Source of the DNA: Noviherbaspirillum saxi
Lineage (GTDB): Bacteria; Pseudomonadota; Gammaproteobacteria; Burkholderiales; Burkholderiaceae_D
NCBI RefSeq assembly: GCF_003591035.1
Contig: NZ_QYUO01000001.1
Coordinates: 1,984,001-2,048,000, forward strand
Direction: 5' to 3'
Length of the DNA stretch: 64,000 nt
Below the pieces are notes generated by a model. It was given only the letters and a program-made list of their open reading frames with translations, searched no databases and was not told where the DNA came from. Made by a program: the position numbers and the translations under genes. The number at the start of each line of letters is the position of its first letter. Positions within the stretch are counted from its first letter, which is position 1. Positions 46,438 through 60,059 of the stretch are shown here, one piece after another.

Positions 46438-47412
46438 TTATTCCGGCGAATTGATTTCCTTGAACTTACCGTAGCTGAGCAGCTTTTCGTGACGCGCAGC
46501 GATCAGGTCCTTGGTCTTTACGCCCTGGAACTGGCGTAGCGAATCGGCCAGTGCACGCTTGAGCATCACTGCCATTTGTTTGGGGTCGCGATGTGCGCCG
46601 CCCAGCGGCTCGTTGACGATCTTGTCGATCAGGTTGATCGCCTTCAGACGGTGCGCGGTCAAGCCAAGTGCGTCGGCCGCATCGGAGGCGCGTTCCGAGG
46701 TTTTCCAGAGGATGGAAGCGCAGCCTTCCGGCGAGATCACCGAATAAGTCGCATATTGCAGCATCAGCACGACATCGCCGACCGCAATCGCCAGCGCGCC
46801 ACCGGATCCGCCTTCGCCGATGATGGTGGCGATCAGAGGAACCTTCAGTTCTGCCATCACATACAGGTTGTGGCCGATCGCTTCGGACTGACCGCGTTCT
46901 TCAGCGTCGATGCCGGGAAAAGCGCCTGGAGTATCGACGAAGGTAAAGATGGGAAGATTGAATTTTTCCGCCAACTTCATCAGGCGCATGGCCTTGCGAT
47001 AGCCTTCCGGCTTGGGCATGCCGAAGTTGCGCATTGCCCGTTCCTTCGTGTCGCGGCCTTTCTGATGACCGATCACCATGCAGGCCTGGCCATTGAAACG
47101 TGCAAGTCCACCAACGACGGACAGGTCGTCCGCATAGCTGCGATCGCCGTGGAGTTCGTGGAAATCGGTGAAGATTTCGTTCACGTAATCCATGGTGTAG
47201 GGACGCTGCGGATGACGCGCGATCTGCGACACCTGCCACGGCGTCAGCTTCGCATAGATATCCTTGGTGAGCTGCTGGCTCTTCTTGGACAGGCGATCGA
47301 TTTCTTCCGAGATGTCGACTGCCGAGTCGTCTTGCACGAAACGCAGCTCTTCGATTTTTCCTTCGAGTTCAGCAATCGGTTGCTCAAATCCGAGAAAAGT
47401 TGTCTTGCTCAT
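46438..47412 (-). CDS. accA: Acetyl-CoA carboxylase carboxyltransferase subunit alpha
   Basis: AccA is half of the carboxyltransferase of acetyl-CoA carboxylase, which makes malonyl-CoA. The 324-residue protein starts [20 protein letters not shown] and has [54 protein letters not shown] and [15 protein letters not shown], all standard for the family; length matches. Confidence 0.98.
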   Translation of the reverse strand: MSKTTFLGFEQPIAELEGKIEELRFVQDDSAVDISEEIDRLSKKSQQLTKDIYAKLTPWQVSQIARHPQRPYTMDYVNEIFTDFHELHGDRSYADDLSVVGGLARFNGQACMVIGHQKGRDTKERAMRNFGMPKPEGYRKAMRLMKLAEKFNLPIFTFVDTPGAFPGIDAEERGQSEAIGHNLYVMAELKVPLIATIIGEGGSGGALAIAVGDVVLMLQYATYSVISPEGCASILWKTSERASDAADALGLTAHRLKAINLIDKIVNEPLGGAHRDPKQMAVMLKRALADSLRQFQGVKTKDLIAARHEKLLSYGKFKEINSPE

Positions 47413-47476
47413 CGTGCCTCCTTATATCAACACGAGTTGAATATTCATTCCGGGTCAGCTCGGTCTGCCGCATCGG

Positions 47477-48127
47477 TCAGGACATGACAGGCGCAGCATC
47501 CAGGCTGCGCCACAGGTACCAGGTTGCGACAGTACGCCAAGGCTCCCAGTTGGCCGCAACTTCACGTGCGTCGCTGCGGGAAACCGGCTCACCCGAAAAA
47601 TAATTGACGCTAATGCCTTTGAGCAACCCGAGGTCGTCCAAAGGCAATATATTCGGTCGGAGCAAATTAAATATCAAAAACATCTCGGCTGTCCAGCGTC
47701 CGATGCCGCGGATCTGGATCAGTTCCGAGATGACTTCTTCGTCTTCCATCTCCATCCATTTGTCCGCGTGCACTCGTTTGGCCTTGAAATGATCGGCCAA
47801 ATCAATGACATATTCCGCTTTCCTTTTTGACAAGCCGCAGGATGCGAGCTTCTCCGGGCCTGCTTTCAAGACCTGGGCTGGCGTGCATTTCGGACAGGCT
47901 TCAAGAAAGCGCTGCCAGACCGCATCGGCGGCCTTGACCGAAATTTGTTGGCCGACGATGGAGCGGGCAAGCGTCGTGAATGCTTCGCCGCGTCCGATCA
48001 GATGCATGGCGCCGAACTGAGGAATGAGCTTGCGCATGATGCGGTCGCGCTTCATCAGTTCTTCCTTGGCGTCGTGCCAATACGCCGGCACACCAATGCC
48101 CATGGGAGGCTGCTCCATCACGGCCAT
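47477..48127 (-). CDS. DNA-3-methyladenine glycosylase II-like (AlkA family)
   Basis: Probable base-excision glycosylase for alkylated bases. From ATG 48127 it has 216 residues (a GTG at 48148 overlapping cysS is an alternative). It has the helix-hairpin-helix-GPD core: LIQIRGIGRWTAEMFLIFNL with the catalytic Asp in PLDDLGLLKG, and an N-terminal part with GRGEAFTTLARSIVGQQISV. No iron-sulfur cysteines are seen. It is between accA and cysS. Confidence 0.9.
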   Translation of the reverse strand: MAVMEQPPMGIGVPAYWHDAKEELMKRDRIMRKLIPQFGAMHLIGRGEAFTTLARSIVGQQISVKAADAVWQRFLEACPKCTPAQVLKAGPEKLASCGLSKRKAEYVIDLADHFKAKRVHADKWMEMEDEEVISELIQIRGIGRWTAEMFLIFNLLRPNILPLDDLGLLKGISVNYFSGEPVSRSDAREVAANWEPWRTVATWYLWRSLDAAPVMS

Positions 48128-48132
48128 GCTGG

Positions 48133-49530
48133 TCACGCCCTTCGCCACTCTGTGACACCGCCCGGTTTGTCTTCGAGGACAATGCCGGCCGCCAGCAATT
48201 CACCGCGAATGCGGTCTGCATCGGCAAAATTCTTTGCTTTCTTCGCCGCTGCGCGTGCAGCAATCTGCGCGTCGATTTGCGCTTCGTTAAGACCGCCCGC
48301 CTCCACATCCGCCGGCCCTGCATGCAGAAATTCCTGCGGGGCGCGTTGCAGCAAGGCGATGATCGCAGCCAGCGATTTCAGTTGCCGCGCAAGCTCGGGA
48401 GACTTCGTCTTGTTGATTTCATTGGCAAGGTCGAACAGCACGGCAATCGCAATCGGCGTATTGAAGTCATCATTCATCGCTTCCGCAAAGCGAATCGCAT
48501 GCGCTTCACCCATATCGAGCGGCATGCCATCGGCTTGCACTTCCTTCAATGCGGTGTACAGACGCGTCAGCGCATGGCGCGCATCGTCGAGGTGGGCATC
48601 GGAATAATTCAGCGGGCTGCGATAGTGCGCGCGCAGTATGAAAAAGCGAACGACTTCAGCGTCGTATTTTTTCAGCACATCGCGGATGGTGAAGAAATTA
48701 CCGAGCGACTTAGACATTTTCTCGTTGTCGACGCGTACGAAGCCGTTGTGCATCCAGTAATTGACGAAGGTATGCTGATGAGCGCCCTCGGACTGTGCAA
48801 TTTCATTCTCATGGTGCGGGAACTGCAGATCCTCGCCGCCGCCATGAATGTCAAACTGCTGGCCAAGCAGTTCGTTGCTCATTGCAGAGCATTCGATATG
48901 CCAGCCCGGTCGACCCTTTCCCCATTTCGAGTCCCATTTCACCTCGTCGGGTTCGGACTCCTTGGACGCTTTCCACAATACAAAATCCAGTGGGTCGCGC
49001 TTGCCAGTGTTGAGTTCGACTCGCTCACCGGCACGCAGGTCGTCGAGTGACTTGCCGGACAGTTTTCCGTAGGTGGGGAAGTCGCGCACCGAGTAGTTGA
49101 CGTCACCGTCGGATGCCTTGTACGCGAGGCCATGGCTTTCGAGTTTCTCAATCAAGCCAAGCATCTGAGGCACGTACTGTGTAGCGCGCGGCTCGTGATC
49201 GGGTTTTTGCACGCCGAGTGTGCCTGCATCCTCATCCATCGCGTCGATGAAACGCTGAGTCAGACGGGTAATCGATTCATTGTTTTCCACCGCCCGCTTG
49301 ATGATCTTGTCATCGATGTCGGTGATATTGCGTACATAAGCTACGTCGAAACCGGATGCGCGAAGCCAGCGCTGCACCATATCGAAAACGACCATTACCC
49401 GCGCATGCCCGAGGTGGCAGTAATCGTAGACCGTCATTCCACAAACATACATTCGAACCTTGCCCGGCTGCATGGGGACGAAGGCCTGCTTGTCACGCGC
49501 GAGGGTGTTGTAAATCTTGAGGACGGTCAT
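48133..49530 (-). CDS. cysS: Cysteinyl-tRNA synthetase
   Basis: CysRS charges tRNA-Cys. The 465-residue protein has the class I HIGH motif as [15 protein letters not shown] as KMSKSLGNF, the zinc-binding cysteines and histidines ([16 protein letters not shown] and the [20 protein letters not shown] block), and the C-terminal DALR-type helix region. Length is normal (E. coli 461). It is divergent from ppiA. Confidence 0.98.
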   Translation of the reverse strand: MTVLKIYNTLARDKQAFVPMQPGKVRMYVCGMTVYDYCHLGHARVMVVFDMVQRWLRASGFDVAYVRNITDIDDKIIKRAVENNESITRLTQRFIDAMDEDAGTLGVQKPDHEPRATQYVPQMLGLIEKLESHGLAYKASDGDVNYSVRDFPTYGKLSGKSLDDLRAGERVELNTGKRDPLDFVLWKASKESEPDEVKWDSKWGKGRPGWHIECSAMSNELLGQQFDIHGGGEDLQFPHHENEIAQSEGAHQHTFVNYWMHNGFVRVDNEKMSKSLGNFFTIRDVLKKYDAEVVRFFILRAHYRSPLNYSDAHLDDARHALTRLYTALKEVQADGMPLDMGEAHAIRFAEAMNDDFNTPIAIAVLFDLANEINKTKSPELARQLKSLAAIIALLQRAPQEFLHAGPADVEAGGLNEAQIDAQIAARAAAKKAKNFADADRIRGELLAAGIVLEDKPGGVTEWRRA

Positions 49531-49781
49531 GGGTGGTTTTCCGTTTCGGCTATGGACTTGTCACGCGATTGGCCTGTTGCTGCACACACTCTTCCGCGGG
49601 TACGGATGACGGATTGCAATAACGGCGCCGAAACCCTTTTGTAATGCTTATTTTGATAAAATGCACGGTTTCGCTGCAGTATAACATCGATGCCCCTTCT
49701 CGCCGGTCGGGTACTGCACGCGGGCAAGGGCCATGGAAGATACACAATCGGGATTTTCCTGTAAAGAGAAAAGGAAGCTTC

Positions 49782-50360
49782 ATGCCATCTTCACGTCGAC
49801 ATTTCATCCAGTTGCTTGCAGCGCTGTCTATGACAGCCGCCATGCATGCAGCGTCTGCCACCGACAATCCGCAGGTTGTGCTGAAAACTAGCATGGGCAA
49901 TATCGTGCTCGAACTCTATCCCGAGAAGGCGCCAAAGTCTGTCGCCAATTTTCTGGAGTATGTAAAGAAGGGCCACTACAACGGTACCGTATTCCATCGC
50001 GTCATTGAAAACTTCATGATCCAGGGCGGAGGCTTCGACAAGGACATGAAGCAAAAACCGACCAACCCTCCGATCGAAAACGAAGCCAAGAACGGTCTGA
50101 AAAACGAGCCCTATACGGTCGCCATGGCGCGGACGATGGCGCCGCATTCGGCGTCGGCGCAGTTCTTCATCAATACCAGAAACAATGGATTCCTAGATTA
50201 TCCCGGTCAGGATGGCTGGGGTTATGCAGTATTCGGCAAGGTGATGTCGGGCACTGATGTCGTCGACAAAATCAAGGCGGTCGAGACTTCCAACAGCGGC
50301 ATGCATGCAAATGTACCGGTCAAGCCAGTCATTATCGAATCCGCTTCCATCGTCAAATAA
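49782..50360 (+). CDS. ppiA: Periplasmic peptidyl-prolyl isomerase (cyclophilin A)
   Basis: The ATG at 49782 follows AAGGAAGCTTC and opens a signal peptide (RRHFIQLLAALSMTAAMHAASA, cleaved before TDNPQV), giving a 192-residue preprotein. The mature part is a bacterial cyclophilin with [59 protein letters not shown] and GWGYAVFGKV. It acts on periplasmic protein folding. ppiB follows 24 bases later and is a close paralogue without signal peptide. The 251-base gap to cysS holds an AT-rich region around 49635-49700, likely promoters for both directions. Confidence 0.96.
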   Translation: MPSSRRHFIQLLAALSMTAAMHAASATDNPQVVLKTSMGNIVLELYPEKAPKSVANFLEYVKKGHYNGTVFHRVIENFMIQGGGFDKDMKQKPTNPPIENEAKNGLKNEPYTVAMARTMAPHSASAQFFINTRNNGFLDYPGQDGWGYAVFGKVMSGTDVVDKIKAVETSNSGMHANVPVKPVIIESASIVK

Positions 50361-50384
50361 GATCAACCTATATAAAGGACTATC

Positions 50385-50873
50385 ATGGCTGTCATTCTTA
50401 CCACTAACCACGGCACCATCAAGCTTGAACTCGACGCCGACAAGGCACCGAAGACCGTCGAAAGCTTTCTCGACTACGTACGTTCCGGTCACTATGACGG
50501 CACGATTTTTCACCGCGTAATCGACGGTTTCATGATCCAGGGCGGCGGTTTCGAACCCGGCATGAAGCAGAAGCCAACCAAGGATCCTGTGCAAAACGAA
50601 GCGAAGAACGGCTTGAAAAATGAGCCCTACTCCATCGCGATGGCACGCACTTCCGATCCACATTCGGCGTCTGCGCAATTCTTCATCAACGTGAAGAACA
50701 ACAGCTTCCTCGACTATCCGGGACAGGATGGCTGGGGCTACTGCGTATTCGGCAAGGTGGTCGAAGGCACTGACGTCGTGGACAAGATCAAGTCCGTCAA
50801 GACAACACGTGCCGGCATGTTCTCTGACGTGCCTGTCGAAAACGTCGTAATCGAAAAAGCGGAAGTCGTGTAA
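50385..50873 (+). CDS. ppiB: Cytoplasmic peptidyl-prolyl isomerase (cyclophilin B)
   Basis: Cytoplasmic cyclophilin of 162 residues, without signal peptide ([20 protein letters not shown]). It has [40 protein letters not shown] and [20 protein letters not shown]. Length fits E. coli PpiB (164). The pair with ppiA looks like an old tandem duplication specialised by a signal peptide. Confidence 0.97.
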   Translation: MAVILTTNHGTIKLELDADKAPKTVESFLDYVRSGHYDGTIFHRVIDGFMIQGGGFEPGMKQKPTKDPVQNEAKNGLKNEPYSIAMARTSDPHSASAQFFINVKNNSFLDYPGQDGWGYCVFGKVVEGTDVVDKIKSVKTTRAGMFSDVPVENVVIEKAEVV

Positions 50874-50921
50874 ACGATTTTCTGTGTTTTCAACACCCTT
50901 TCTTCACTATTGATATCGTCG

Positions 50922-51707
50922 ATGACCATTACATCGAACAAGGCGCAATCGAATCCGGTTGCGCTTTTTGTTTCGGACGTGCATCTACAGGCTTCGCTAC
51001 CGCGCACGACCGAGGCATTTCTACGCTTTCTGGATCGACATGCGATAGCGGCGCAACAGTTGTACGTGCTGGGTGATCTGTTCGAATACTGGGCCGGCGA
51101 CGACGATCTCGACACTCCCTATCATCGGAAAATCGTCGAAGCGATCCGGGTTGTGCATGACAAGGGCGTAGCTGTGTACTGGGTAGGCGGCAATCGCGAT
51201 TTCCTGATCGGATCGCGTTTCGCTGAAGCTGCAGGTATGACCATACTGGACGAACCCTTTGTTACCCAGATTGCCGAACAGCGCGTCGTGCTGTTGCACG
51301 GTGATGCACAGTGCACGGACGACAAAGCGTACATGGATTTTCGGCGCATGGTGCGTGCGCAAGAGTGGCAGCATCAGTTTCTCGCGATGCCGCTTGCGCA
51401 GCGCAAGACCATCATCGACAGCATGCGTACCGGCAGCCGCGATGCACAACGCAACAAGGCGTACGAAATCATGGATGTCAACAGTGCGGCGATTGACGCA
51501 GTGTTCGAATCGACGCAGGCATCGCTCATGATTCATGGGCATACGCATCGCCCGGCATCGCATATGCATGTAGTCGGTGGCACGCAGCGCATACGCCATG
51601 TATTACCGGATTGGGACTGCGATGCCGAGCCGAGCCGTGGCGGCTGGATCGGCTTGTATCCTGACGGATCGGCTCAGCGCTTTGGCGTGGATGGACAGCC
51701 GCTGTAA
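50922..51707 (+). CDS. lpxH: UDP-2,3-diacylglucosamine hydrolase LpxH
   Basis: LpxH makes lipid X in lipid A synthesis. From ATG 50922 it has 261 residues, a little longer than usual (about 240). It is a calcineurin-like metallophosphatase: DVHL, GDLFEYWAGDD, GNRDFLIG, LLHGD and HGHTHRP are the metal-binding blocks. The ribosome site is weak. It is convergent with the yceH-family gene across 16 bases. Confidence 0.95.
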   Translation: MTITSNKAQSNPVALFVSDVHLQASLPRTTEAFLRFLDRHAIAAQQLYVLGDLFEYWAGDDDLDTPYHRKIVEAIRVVHDKGVAVYWVGGNRDFLIGSRFAEAAGMTILDEPFVTQIAEQRVVLLHGDAQCTDDKAYMDFRRMVRAQEWQHQFLAMPLAQRKTIIDSMRTGSRDAQRNKAYEIMDVNSAAIDAVFESTQASLMIHGHTHRPASHMHVVGGTQRIRHVLPDWDCDAEPSRGGWIGLYPDGSAQRFGVDGQPL

Positions 51708-51723
51708 TAGCTACGAGCGACGG

Positions 51724-52419
51724 TTATTCAAACTGCTTTCGAAATTCTGCGAATTGCGCGGTCAGCGCATCGATTTCATTACGCAACTTGAGCACTTCGG
51801 CTTCCAGTTGCGCGATCCGGTCCTGACGTGGCATTTCTACTCCGGAGGAAAAACTCGCGGCGACTTCCTGACGCTCCAGAACTTCATCTCCCGATAGCAG
51901 ATGCGCATAGCGCCCTTCCTTGGTTCCCGGCGCTCGCGCAAGTTTCGCGACGACAGGCGGGTATTTATCGATCAGGAACTGCAGTGCCGTTTCGACATCC
52001 GCAACCGATCCAAAATCATGCAGGCGTCCGCTACGGGCGCGAATTTCGCCTGCGGTCTGGATACCGCGCAGCATGAGGATAGTAAGCACCGCAAGCTTTT
52101 CCTGTTCGAGCGACCATTTCATTCGCATCCGGTGCTCGTACTTTGTCACGCGGGCGCCCGCTTGCCGGACTTCTGCAACCAGCTTTTTTTGCACCAGGCG
52201 ATCGAGGATGTCCTGGACTGTTTCTTCGGAAATCGACATTACCGGATCGCGGCTGGACAACTGGTTGCAGCCGTTGGTCAGTGCATTGAGCGACATCGGA
52301 TAGTTATCCGGAGTCAGCGCCTCTTTTTCTGCGAGCACTGCAAGCACTCGAACTTCGAATGGATCGAGCACATCCACGCCCTGCTTGCCCGCTGCGGCAT
52401 TTTCATTCATTTCAGTCAT
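51724..52419 (-). CDS. YceH family protein (DUF480)
   Basis: A conserved cytoplasmic protein of unknown function with tandem winged-helix domains. The 231-residue product has the family block VLAVLAEKEALTPDNYPMSL NALTNGCNQ, SSRDPVMSISEETVQDILDR, and LAVLTILMLRGIQTAGEIRA. It ends with a coiled-coil-like region (RIAQLEAEVLKLRNEIDALT). It follows cysE by 10 bases. Confidence 0.93.
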   Translation of the reverse strand: MTEMNENAAAGKQGVDVLDPFEVRVLAVLAEKEALTPDNYPMSLNALTNGCNQLSSRDPVMSISEETVQDILDRLVQKKLVAEVRQAGARVTKYEHRMRMKWSLEQEKLAVLTILMLRGIQTAGEIRARSGRLHDFGSVADVETALQFLIDKYPPVVAKLARAPGTKEGRYAHLLSGDEVLERQEVAASFSSGVEMPRQDRIAQLEAEVLKLRNEIDALTAQFAEFRKQFE

Positions 52420-52429
52420 ACCGATTCTT

Positions 52430-53182
52430 TCAGTCGACCAGCTTGTTCAGCTGCTCGGGGTTGAGGCGTGCGGCATCCGCCAGCACTTCACAGCTGACAC
52501 CGGCATTATTGAGTGCTGCAAGAATTTTCTGCATCTGCTGTTCCTGTGCACCCGCATGGTCAATGAGTTTATGCAATGCGGTAGCCAAAGGGTCGTCACC
52601 GCTATTGAGGGTGACGCCGTAAGCGGCAAATACACGCGCGGTCGCTTCCTCGCGCTGCTTGCCAACGTCTTTCTGCACGATATGGGCCGGATTGCCGACA
52701 GCGGTGGCTCCTGCCGGTACTTCCTTGACCACAACGGCGTTCGATCCTACCTTGGCGCCCTCGCCAACCGTGAATCCGCCAAGCACCTTGGCACCCGCGC
52801 CAATGATGACGCCGCACTCAAGTGTCGGATGGCGCTTCGCTCCCTTGCTGAGCGAAGTGCCTCCAAGGGTCACGCCCTGGTAGATCGTGCAGTCGTCGCC
52901 GACCTCGGCGGTTTCACCGATCACTACGCCGAAACCATGGTCGATGAAGACGCGTCGCCCCACCGTGGCGCCGGGATGAATCTCGATGGCCGTGAGCCAT
53001 CGTGCAATGTGCGAAATGAAGCGTCCCAGCCATTTGAATCCATGCAGCCAGCACCAGTGCGCCCAGCGATGCATGATGATGGCATGCAGTCCCGGGTAGC
53101 AGGTCAGCACTTCCCAACGGGTGCGAGCGGCAGGATCGCGTTCAATGATGCTGGCGATGTCTTCACGGATACGGCTAAACAT
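52430..53182 (-). CDS. cysE: Serine O-acetyltransferase CysE
   Basis: CysE makes O-acetylserine for cysteine synthesis. The 250-residue protein has an N-terminal helical part ([20 protein letters not shown]) and the left-handed beta-helix of hexapeptide repeats with [40 protein letters not shown] and [19 protein letters not shown]. It is of the shorter-N-terminus type with a C-terminal extension of about 60 residues. rlmB lies upstream. Confidence 0.97.
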   Translation of the reverse strand: MFSRIREDIASIIERDPAARTRWEVLTCYPGLHAIIMHRWAHWCWLHGFKWLGRFISHIARWLTAIEIHPGATVGRRVFIDHGFGVVIGETAEVGDDCTIYQGVTLGGTSLSKGAKRHPTLECGVIIGAGAKVLGGFTVGEGAKVGSNAVVVKEVPAGATAVGNPAHIVQKDVGKQREEATARVFAAYGVTLNSGDDPLATALHKLIDHAGAQEQQMQKILAALNNAGVSCEVLADAARLNPEQLNKLVD

Positions 53183-53242
53183 GGAAGCGTGGATCGTATT
53201 TGAAAATCGAAATGGAAGCGCGATAATCGTGCCCCATCGCCG

Positions 53243-53986
53243 CTAGCGCGTTGCGGCAATACGCTGGCGCCGCGCTTCATACAGGCAGACGCCCGACGCC
53301 ACCGATACGTTGAGACTTTCGACTGCGCCATGCATCGGAATACTGACAAGAATATCGCAGTTTTCACGGGTGAGACGACGCATGCCTTCCCCTTCGGAGC
53401 CCATGACCAGGGCCGTCGGTCCGGAGAAATCGCCTTCATACAAACCTTTTTCGGCATCGTCGGTGGTGCCGATCAACCAGATTTCGCGCTCCTTGAGTTC
53501 CCGCATGGTGCGCGCGAGGTTGGTCACGGTGATATAGGGAACGGTGTCGGCCGCGCCGCTGGCAACCTTGGCGGCCGTGGCATTCAATCCGACCGCACGG
53601 TCCTTAGGAGCGATCACCGCGTGCGCGCCGGCGCCATCGGCCACGCGCAGACATGCGCCGAGATTATGCGGATCGGTCACGCCGTCCAGAATCAGCAGCA
53701 GTGGCGGGCCTTCTATCGCATCGAGAAGTTCATCGAGATTTCTTGCCAGAGAGAGTTCGCCAGCCTTCGCCACGACACCTTGATGTCGCCGAGTGCCGAC
53801 CATGCCGTCGAGGCGCTGATCGTCGGCGTGGATGATACGTACCTTGGCGGCTTCCGCAGCACGCAGCAGTTCCTGCATGCGACGATCATGGCGAGTCGCG
53901 TCGACATAGATCTCTTCAATCGACGACGCATCATGGCGCATACGTGCTGTAACGGCATGGAAACCGAATATCATTTTACTTTTCAT
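53243..53986 (-). CDS. rlmB: 23S rRNA (guanosine-2'-O)-methyltransferase RlmB
   Basis: RlmB methylates G2251 of 23S rRNA. The ATG at 53986 gives 247 residues; the frame remains open into rnr but that segment is a shadow of the Lys-rich rnr tail. It has the SpoU substrate-binding N domain ([20 protein letters not shown]) and the knotted SPOUT fold: [33 protein letters not shown] and [17 protein letters not shown]. It begins 1 base after the rnr stop. Confidence 0.97.
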   Translation of the reverse strand: MKSKMIFGFHAVTARMRHDASSIEEIYVDATRHDRRMQELLRAAEAAKVRIIHADDQRLDGMVGTRRHQGVVAKAGELSLARNLDELLDAIEGPPLLLILDGVTDPHNLGACLRVADGAGAHAVIAPKDRAVGLNATAAKVASGAADTVPYITVTNLARTMRELKEREIWLIGTTDDAEKGLYEGDFSGPTALVMGSEGEGMRRLTRENCDILVSIPMHGAVESLNVSVASGVCLYEARRQRIAATR

Positions 53987-53987
53987 C

Positions 53988-56426
53988 TTATCTTTTCCTC
54001 TTGCCGGTTTTAGCGCTTGCCTTGGAGGCTCGTGTCGTCTTGCCCGTCTTGCTGGCCGTGCCGGCCGAACGCGATGTGCGGCTCTTGCCTGCTTCGGCAG
54101 GTTTGGTCTTCTTGGCAGCGGGCTTAGCCTTGGCCTTTTTCTCCCGCCCCTGTTCGGCGTCCGCACGGCGCGCCTCGTTCTTGAGGGTGGTGTGGATATC
54201 GGTTTGGTTGACCAGGCGTAGGTCGATTTTGCGGGCGTCGAGATCGACCCGGCTGACTTGCACGGTGACGCGATCGGTCAACTGGTAGCGAATGCCGGTA
54301 CGCTCGCCGCGCAACTCATGGCGCACTTCATCGTACTGAAAATAGTCTGCACCGAGTTCGGTGACATGCACCAGGCCTTCGATAAACAATGCATCAAGCT
54401 GAACGAAAATGCCGAACGGCGCAACGCCGGAAATCGTGCCGGTAAATTCTTCGCCGAGTTTGTCACGCACAAAGTAACATTTTAGCCAAGCTTCGACATC
54501 GCGCGAGGCCTCGTCGGCCCGCCGTTCATTGGCCGAGCAATGAATGCCGAGCGCTTCCCAGACCGCGAGATCGCCCTCTTTCCTTTTCTTGCCGTTAGCC
54601 TTGTCCTCGGCAGCCATCCGGCGTGCCGCTGGCGAGAGCATGGTGTTCAACTCGCTGGTTTCGATGCCCTTGGGTTCATAACGCTTTCCCTGCAGGATGG
54701 CCTTGATCGCACGATGCGTCAGCAGATCGGGATAGCGTCGGATCGGACTGGTGAAGTGCGCATAGGCTTCATACGCGAGACCGAAATGGCCGATATTGTC
54801 AGGACTGTACACCGCCTGCTGCATCGAGCGCAGCAGCATGGTTTGCAGCAATACCGCATCGGGCCGCAGCTTGATCTTGGGAATCAGTTCAGCGTAATCT
54901 GATGCGGCAGGGGCATCGCCGCCACCCAGATGCAATCCCATTTGCTTCAGGAAGGTACGCACCTGGTTCAATTTTTCCTTGGACGGACCTGCGTGCACCC
55001 GATACATGCCTGGATGCTTGTGACGCGCAAGCAGATCCGCCGCACAGACGTTTGCGGCCAGCATGCACTCTTCGATCACACGATGCGCATCATTGCGTGT
55101 ACGCGGCAGGATTTTCTCAATCTTGCCGGCCGCATTGCAGACGATATAAGTCTCGGTTGTTTCGAAATCGATTGCACCACGTGACTGCCTGGCCTGAAGC
55201 AAGGCATGGAATACGTCATTCAGGTTTAACAGGTGCGGCACGAGCGTTTGCAGCTTCGCGGCTTCCGGCCCCTTGGTATTGGCGAGAACGGCAGCGACTT
55301 CGGTATAGGTCAGACGTGCAGCGGAGTGGATCACCGCCGGATAAAACTGATATGCCTTTATTTCGCCTTTTGCCGTAATCACTGCGTCACACACCAATGT
55401 CAGGCGATCGACCGCCGGATTCAGCGAGCACAGGCCGTTGGACAGCTTTTCCGGCAGCATGGGGATTACGCGCCGCGGAAAATACACCGAGGTGCTGCGC
55501 TCCAGCGCGTCCTTGTCGAGCGCGTCATTCGGTTTTACGTAGTGGCTGACATCGGCAATCGCGACAATCAATCGGTATCCGTTATTACGTCCGATCTTTA
55601 CAGGCTCGCAATACACGGCATCATCGAAGTCACGCGCATCTTCGCCGTCTATCGTGACCAGCGGGACATCGCGCAGATCGACGCGGTCGGCCAGGTCGGC
55701 ATCGCGCACCTCTCCCGGTAGCTTTGCAGCCAGCTTCTTTGCGGCCTCGGAAAATTCATGCGGCACACCATATTTGCGCACCGCGATTTCAATCTCCATG
55801 CCGGGATCATCGATATCGCCAAGGACCTCGACGATCTTGCCGACCGGCTGTGTGTAGCGCGAAGGCTGCTCCAGCAATTCGACGCTGACGACCTGGCCGG
55901 TCTTTGCCTGCCCCGGCGCACCGTGCAACAGGATGTCCTGACCGATGCGCTTGTCTTCGGGCGCAACCACCCACATGCCATTCTCATTGAGCAAACGCCC
56001 GATAACATATCTGTTCGCGCGCTCGATCACTTCGACAATGGTGCCTTCGGGCCGTCCACGACGGTCGGTGCCGATGATACGGATTTGCACGCGGTCGCCA
56101 TGGAGGACCTTCTGCATTTCCTTTTCGGGAAGGAAGATATCGCCGCTGCCATCTTCGGGCGCAAGGAAGCCATATCCTTCGCGATGGCCCATCACACGGC
56201 CATCGATGAAGTTGGGCTGATGCGCAAGCTGATACTGGCCGCTACGACTCGGTTTGATCTGCCCGTCACGTTCCATTGCGTTGAGACGGCGTGTAAGGCC
56301 ATCGATTTCGTCGGGCTTTACGTTGAGTGCCGTGGCAAGGGATTGCAGGTCCTGCGGCGATGAGGCCGTACGCAGGATGCCGAGAATTTCCTCCCGGCTG
56401 GGTATGGTGTAAGAAAATTGGCTCAA
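53988..56426 (-). CDS. rnr: Ribonuclease R
   Basis: RNase R is a 3'-5' exoribonuclease that degrades structured RNA. The 812-residue protein has an N-terminal helix-turn-helix-like part, cold-shock domains ([20 protein letters not shown]), the RNB catalytic domain with the Asp cluster ([19 protein letters not shown]) and [19 protein letters not shown], an S1 domain ([20 protein letters not shown]) and a Lys/Ala-rich basic tail (about 755-812). It is first in the rnr-rlmB-cysE group. Confidence 0.98.
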   Translation of the reverse strand: MSQFSYTIPSREEILGILRTASSPQDLQSLATALNVKPDEIDGLTRRLNAMERDGQIKPSRSGQYQLAHQPNFIDGRVMGHREGYGFLAPEDGSGDIFLPEKEMQKVLHGDRVQIRIIGTDRRGRPEGTIVEVIERANRYVIGRLLNENGMWVVAPEDKRIGQDILLHGAPGQAKTGQVVSVELLEQPSRYTQPVGKIVEVLGDIDDPGMEIEIAVRKYGVPHEFSEAAKKLAAKLPGEVRDADLADRVDLRDVPLVTIDGEDARDFDDAVYCEPVKIGRNNGYRLIVAIADVSHYVKPNDALDKDALERSTSVYFPRRVIPMLPEKLSNGLCSLNPAVDRLTLVCDAVITAKGEIKAYQFYPAVIHSAARLTYTEVAAVLANTKGPEAAKLQTLVPHLLNLNDVFHALLQARQSRGAIDFETTETYIVCNAAGKIEKILPRTRNDAHRVIEECMLAANVCAADLLARHKHPGMYRVHAGPSKEKLNQVRTFLKQMGLHLGGGDAPAASDYAELIPKIKLRPDAVLLQTMLLRSMQQAVYSPDNIGHFGLAYEAYAHFTSPIRRYPDLLTHRAIKAILQGKRYEPKGIETSELNTMLSPAARRMAAEDKANGKKRKEGDLAVWEALGIHCSANERRADEASRDVEAWLKCYFVRDKLGEEFTGTISGVAPFGIFVQLDALFIEGLVHVTELGADYFQYDEVRHELRGERTGIRYQLTDRVTVQVSRVDLDARKIDLRLVNQTDIHTTLKNEARRADAEQGREKKAKAKPAAKKTKPAEAGKSRTSRSAGTASKTGKTTRASKASAKTGKRKR

Positions 56427-56537
56427 CTGGGTGTTTCAGTTCATTGTTAATTTATTTAGCGGTTAGTGTAACGGAGTACCGTTGTATTTACCTAACGCTG
56501 TGCTTGCCTGCTCATTTTTTGCCTTCGTCACGTTCAA

Positions 56538-56565
56538 TTGACACAATCCATTTTTCAGCTATAAT
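56538..56565 (+). promoter_or_regulatory. Sigma-70 promoter of tRNA-Leu
   Basis: TTGACA (56538-56543), 16 bases, TATAAT (56560-56565): both hexamers are perfect consensus. It ends 14 bases before the tRNA 5' end. Confidence 0.9.
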
Positions 56566-56579
56566 GTTGGTCTTTCGCA

Positions 56580-56666
56580 GCCCAGATGGCGGAATTGGTA
56601 GACGCACTAGGTTCAGGTCCTAGCGGTGGCAACACTGTGGAGGTTCGAGTCCTCTTCTGGGCACCA
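56580..56666 (+). tRNA. tRNA-Leu (anticodon CAG)
   Basis: Starts GCCCAGATGGCGGAATTGG, anticodon loop GTTCAGGT (anticodon CAG, reads CUG), long variable arm (class II), T-loop GGTTCGAGTCC, acceptor strand CTGGGC, then A and encoded CCA. It has its own perfect promoter and a terminator. Confidence 0.97.
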
Positions 56667-56675
56667 AGTTGTTAG

Positions 56676-56710
56676 AAAAGGTCCGCATATGCGGACCTTT
56701 TCTTTTTCCT
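56676..56710 (+). terminator. Terminator of tRNA-Leu
   Basis: A 26-base perfect palindrome (56676-56701, arm AAAAGGTCCGCAT) followed by CTTTTT, beginning 10 bases after the tRNA. Confidence 0.9.
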
Positions 56711-57042
56711 GGCTCGAAAACTTCAAAAGAAGTTTTGCTTGCCCCCGGCAAGCCACATCCGAATCCTCAATCCCACAATCCTGCATCGCCTCGCGCAGAG
56801 TCTTTTTCCTCTGTGCTTAATCCGCACATCACCTTGCATCCATGCATGCGTTCAAAATCACGTGCAACGTTTTGCGACCGGAATGGCTTGTCTCCGCCCA
56901 GGCCGCTCCATGCAAAAAAAAGCCCGTTGGTGAATCCAACGGGCTTCCCATGCATCGCCATTCTGATTCGCCAGCCTATCAACCAACGCGTTCGACGCTA
57001 TTTTGATTATGAAAAACTTGGCAAGTTCAGAACACTATGTTG
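56711..57042. other. Non-coding region between tRNA-Leu and the phosphoribosyltransferase gene
   Basis: About 330 bases with no credible gene. It holds the terminator at 56914-56946 that serves the minus-strand operon ending at 57043; otherwise nothing recognisable is seen. Confidence 0.5.
56914..56946 (-). terminator. Terminator of the hfq-hfl-hisZ-purA-phosphoribosyltransferase run
   Basis: On the minus strand AAGCCCGTTGG-ATTCA-CCAACGGGCTT followed by a run of T. It is about 100 bases after the phosphoribosyltransferase stop and is the only clear strong terminator for the operon. Confidence 0.9.
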
Positions 57043-57573
57043 TCATCCGACTTCACCCTTCTTCAACCAGGCAGCGAGCTGATGCGGCCGTAGGCTGTCA
57101 TATTCTTCAAACGGCTGATGTATCCATGGATTACTCGCCAGGTACTGCAAGTAATAATCGGGGCGCACCGATGAACAAGCCTTGCACCAGATTACCGCGG
57201 ACTTTACTTCGGTAATGGCTGGAAAATTTTCTTTCAGGTGGGTCTGTACCTTTTCGAGCGTTACACCGGAATCCACCAGATCGTCCAGCAGCAGTACCTT
57301 GCCCGCAAGACTGCCACGCGTCATCGTAATATGCCGGCCAATATCGAGCGAACCTTGTACCTTGCCGGCTTCCTCCCTGTAAGAACTGGTCGAAAGAATT
57401 GCCAGCGGTACATCAAAGATCCGGGAAAAGATGTCGCCCGGCCTGAGTCCGCCGCGCGCCAGGCACAACACCTGATCAAACTGCCAGCCGGATTCGTGCA
57501 CCATGCGTGCGAGTCCGACGATGGCGTTGTTGTACTCATCCCAGGAAACCCAAAGATCCTTATCGTTAGACAT
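57043..57573 (-). CDS. Phosphoribosyltransferase (hypoxanthine/xanthine-type)
   Basis: The ATG at 57573 gives 176 residues (MSNDKDLWVSWDEYNNAIVG); the longer open frame upstream is a shadow of purA. The PRPP-binding motif is VLLLDDLVDSGVTLEKV, and the N-terminal VLCLARGGLRPGDIFSR is typical of type I purine phosphoribosyltransferases (COG2236-like). The neighbouring purA fits a purine-salvage function. The exact base substrate is not certain. Confidence 0.88.
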   Translation of the reverse strand: MSNDKDLWVSWDEYNNAIVGLARMVHESGWQFDQVLCLARGGLRPGDIFSRIFDVPLAILSTSSYREEAGKVQGSLDIGRHITMTRGSLAGKVLLLDDLVDSGVTLEKVQTHLKENFPAITEVKSAVIWCKACSSVRPDYYLQYLASNPWIHQPFEEYDSLRPHQLAAWLKKGEVG

Positions 57574-57604
57574 GAGGATGTTGCCTTCTGTAGTTTTATC
57601 CGTC

Positions 57605-60059
<2,455 letters not shown>

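Noticed and set aside
53987..54166. Longer rlmB with an Arg/Pro-rich N-terminal extension
   Set aside because: The extension is the out-of-frame reading of the Lys/Ala-rich tail of rnr; the family starts at the internal Met.
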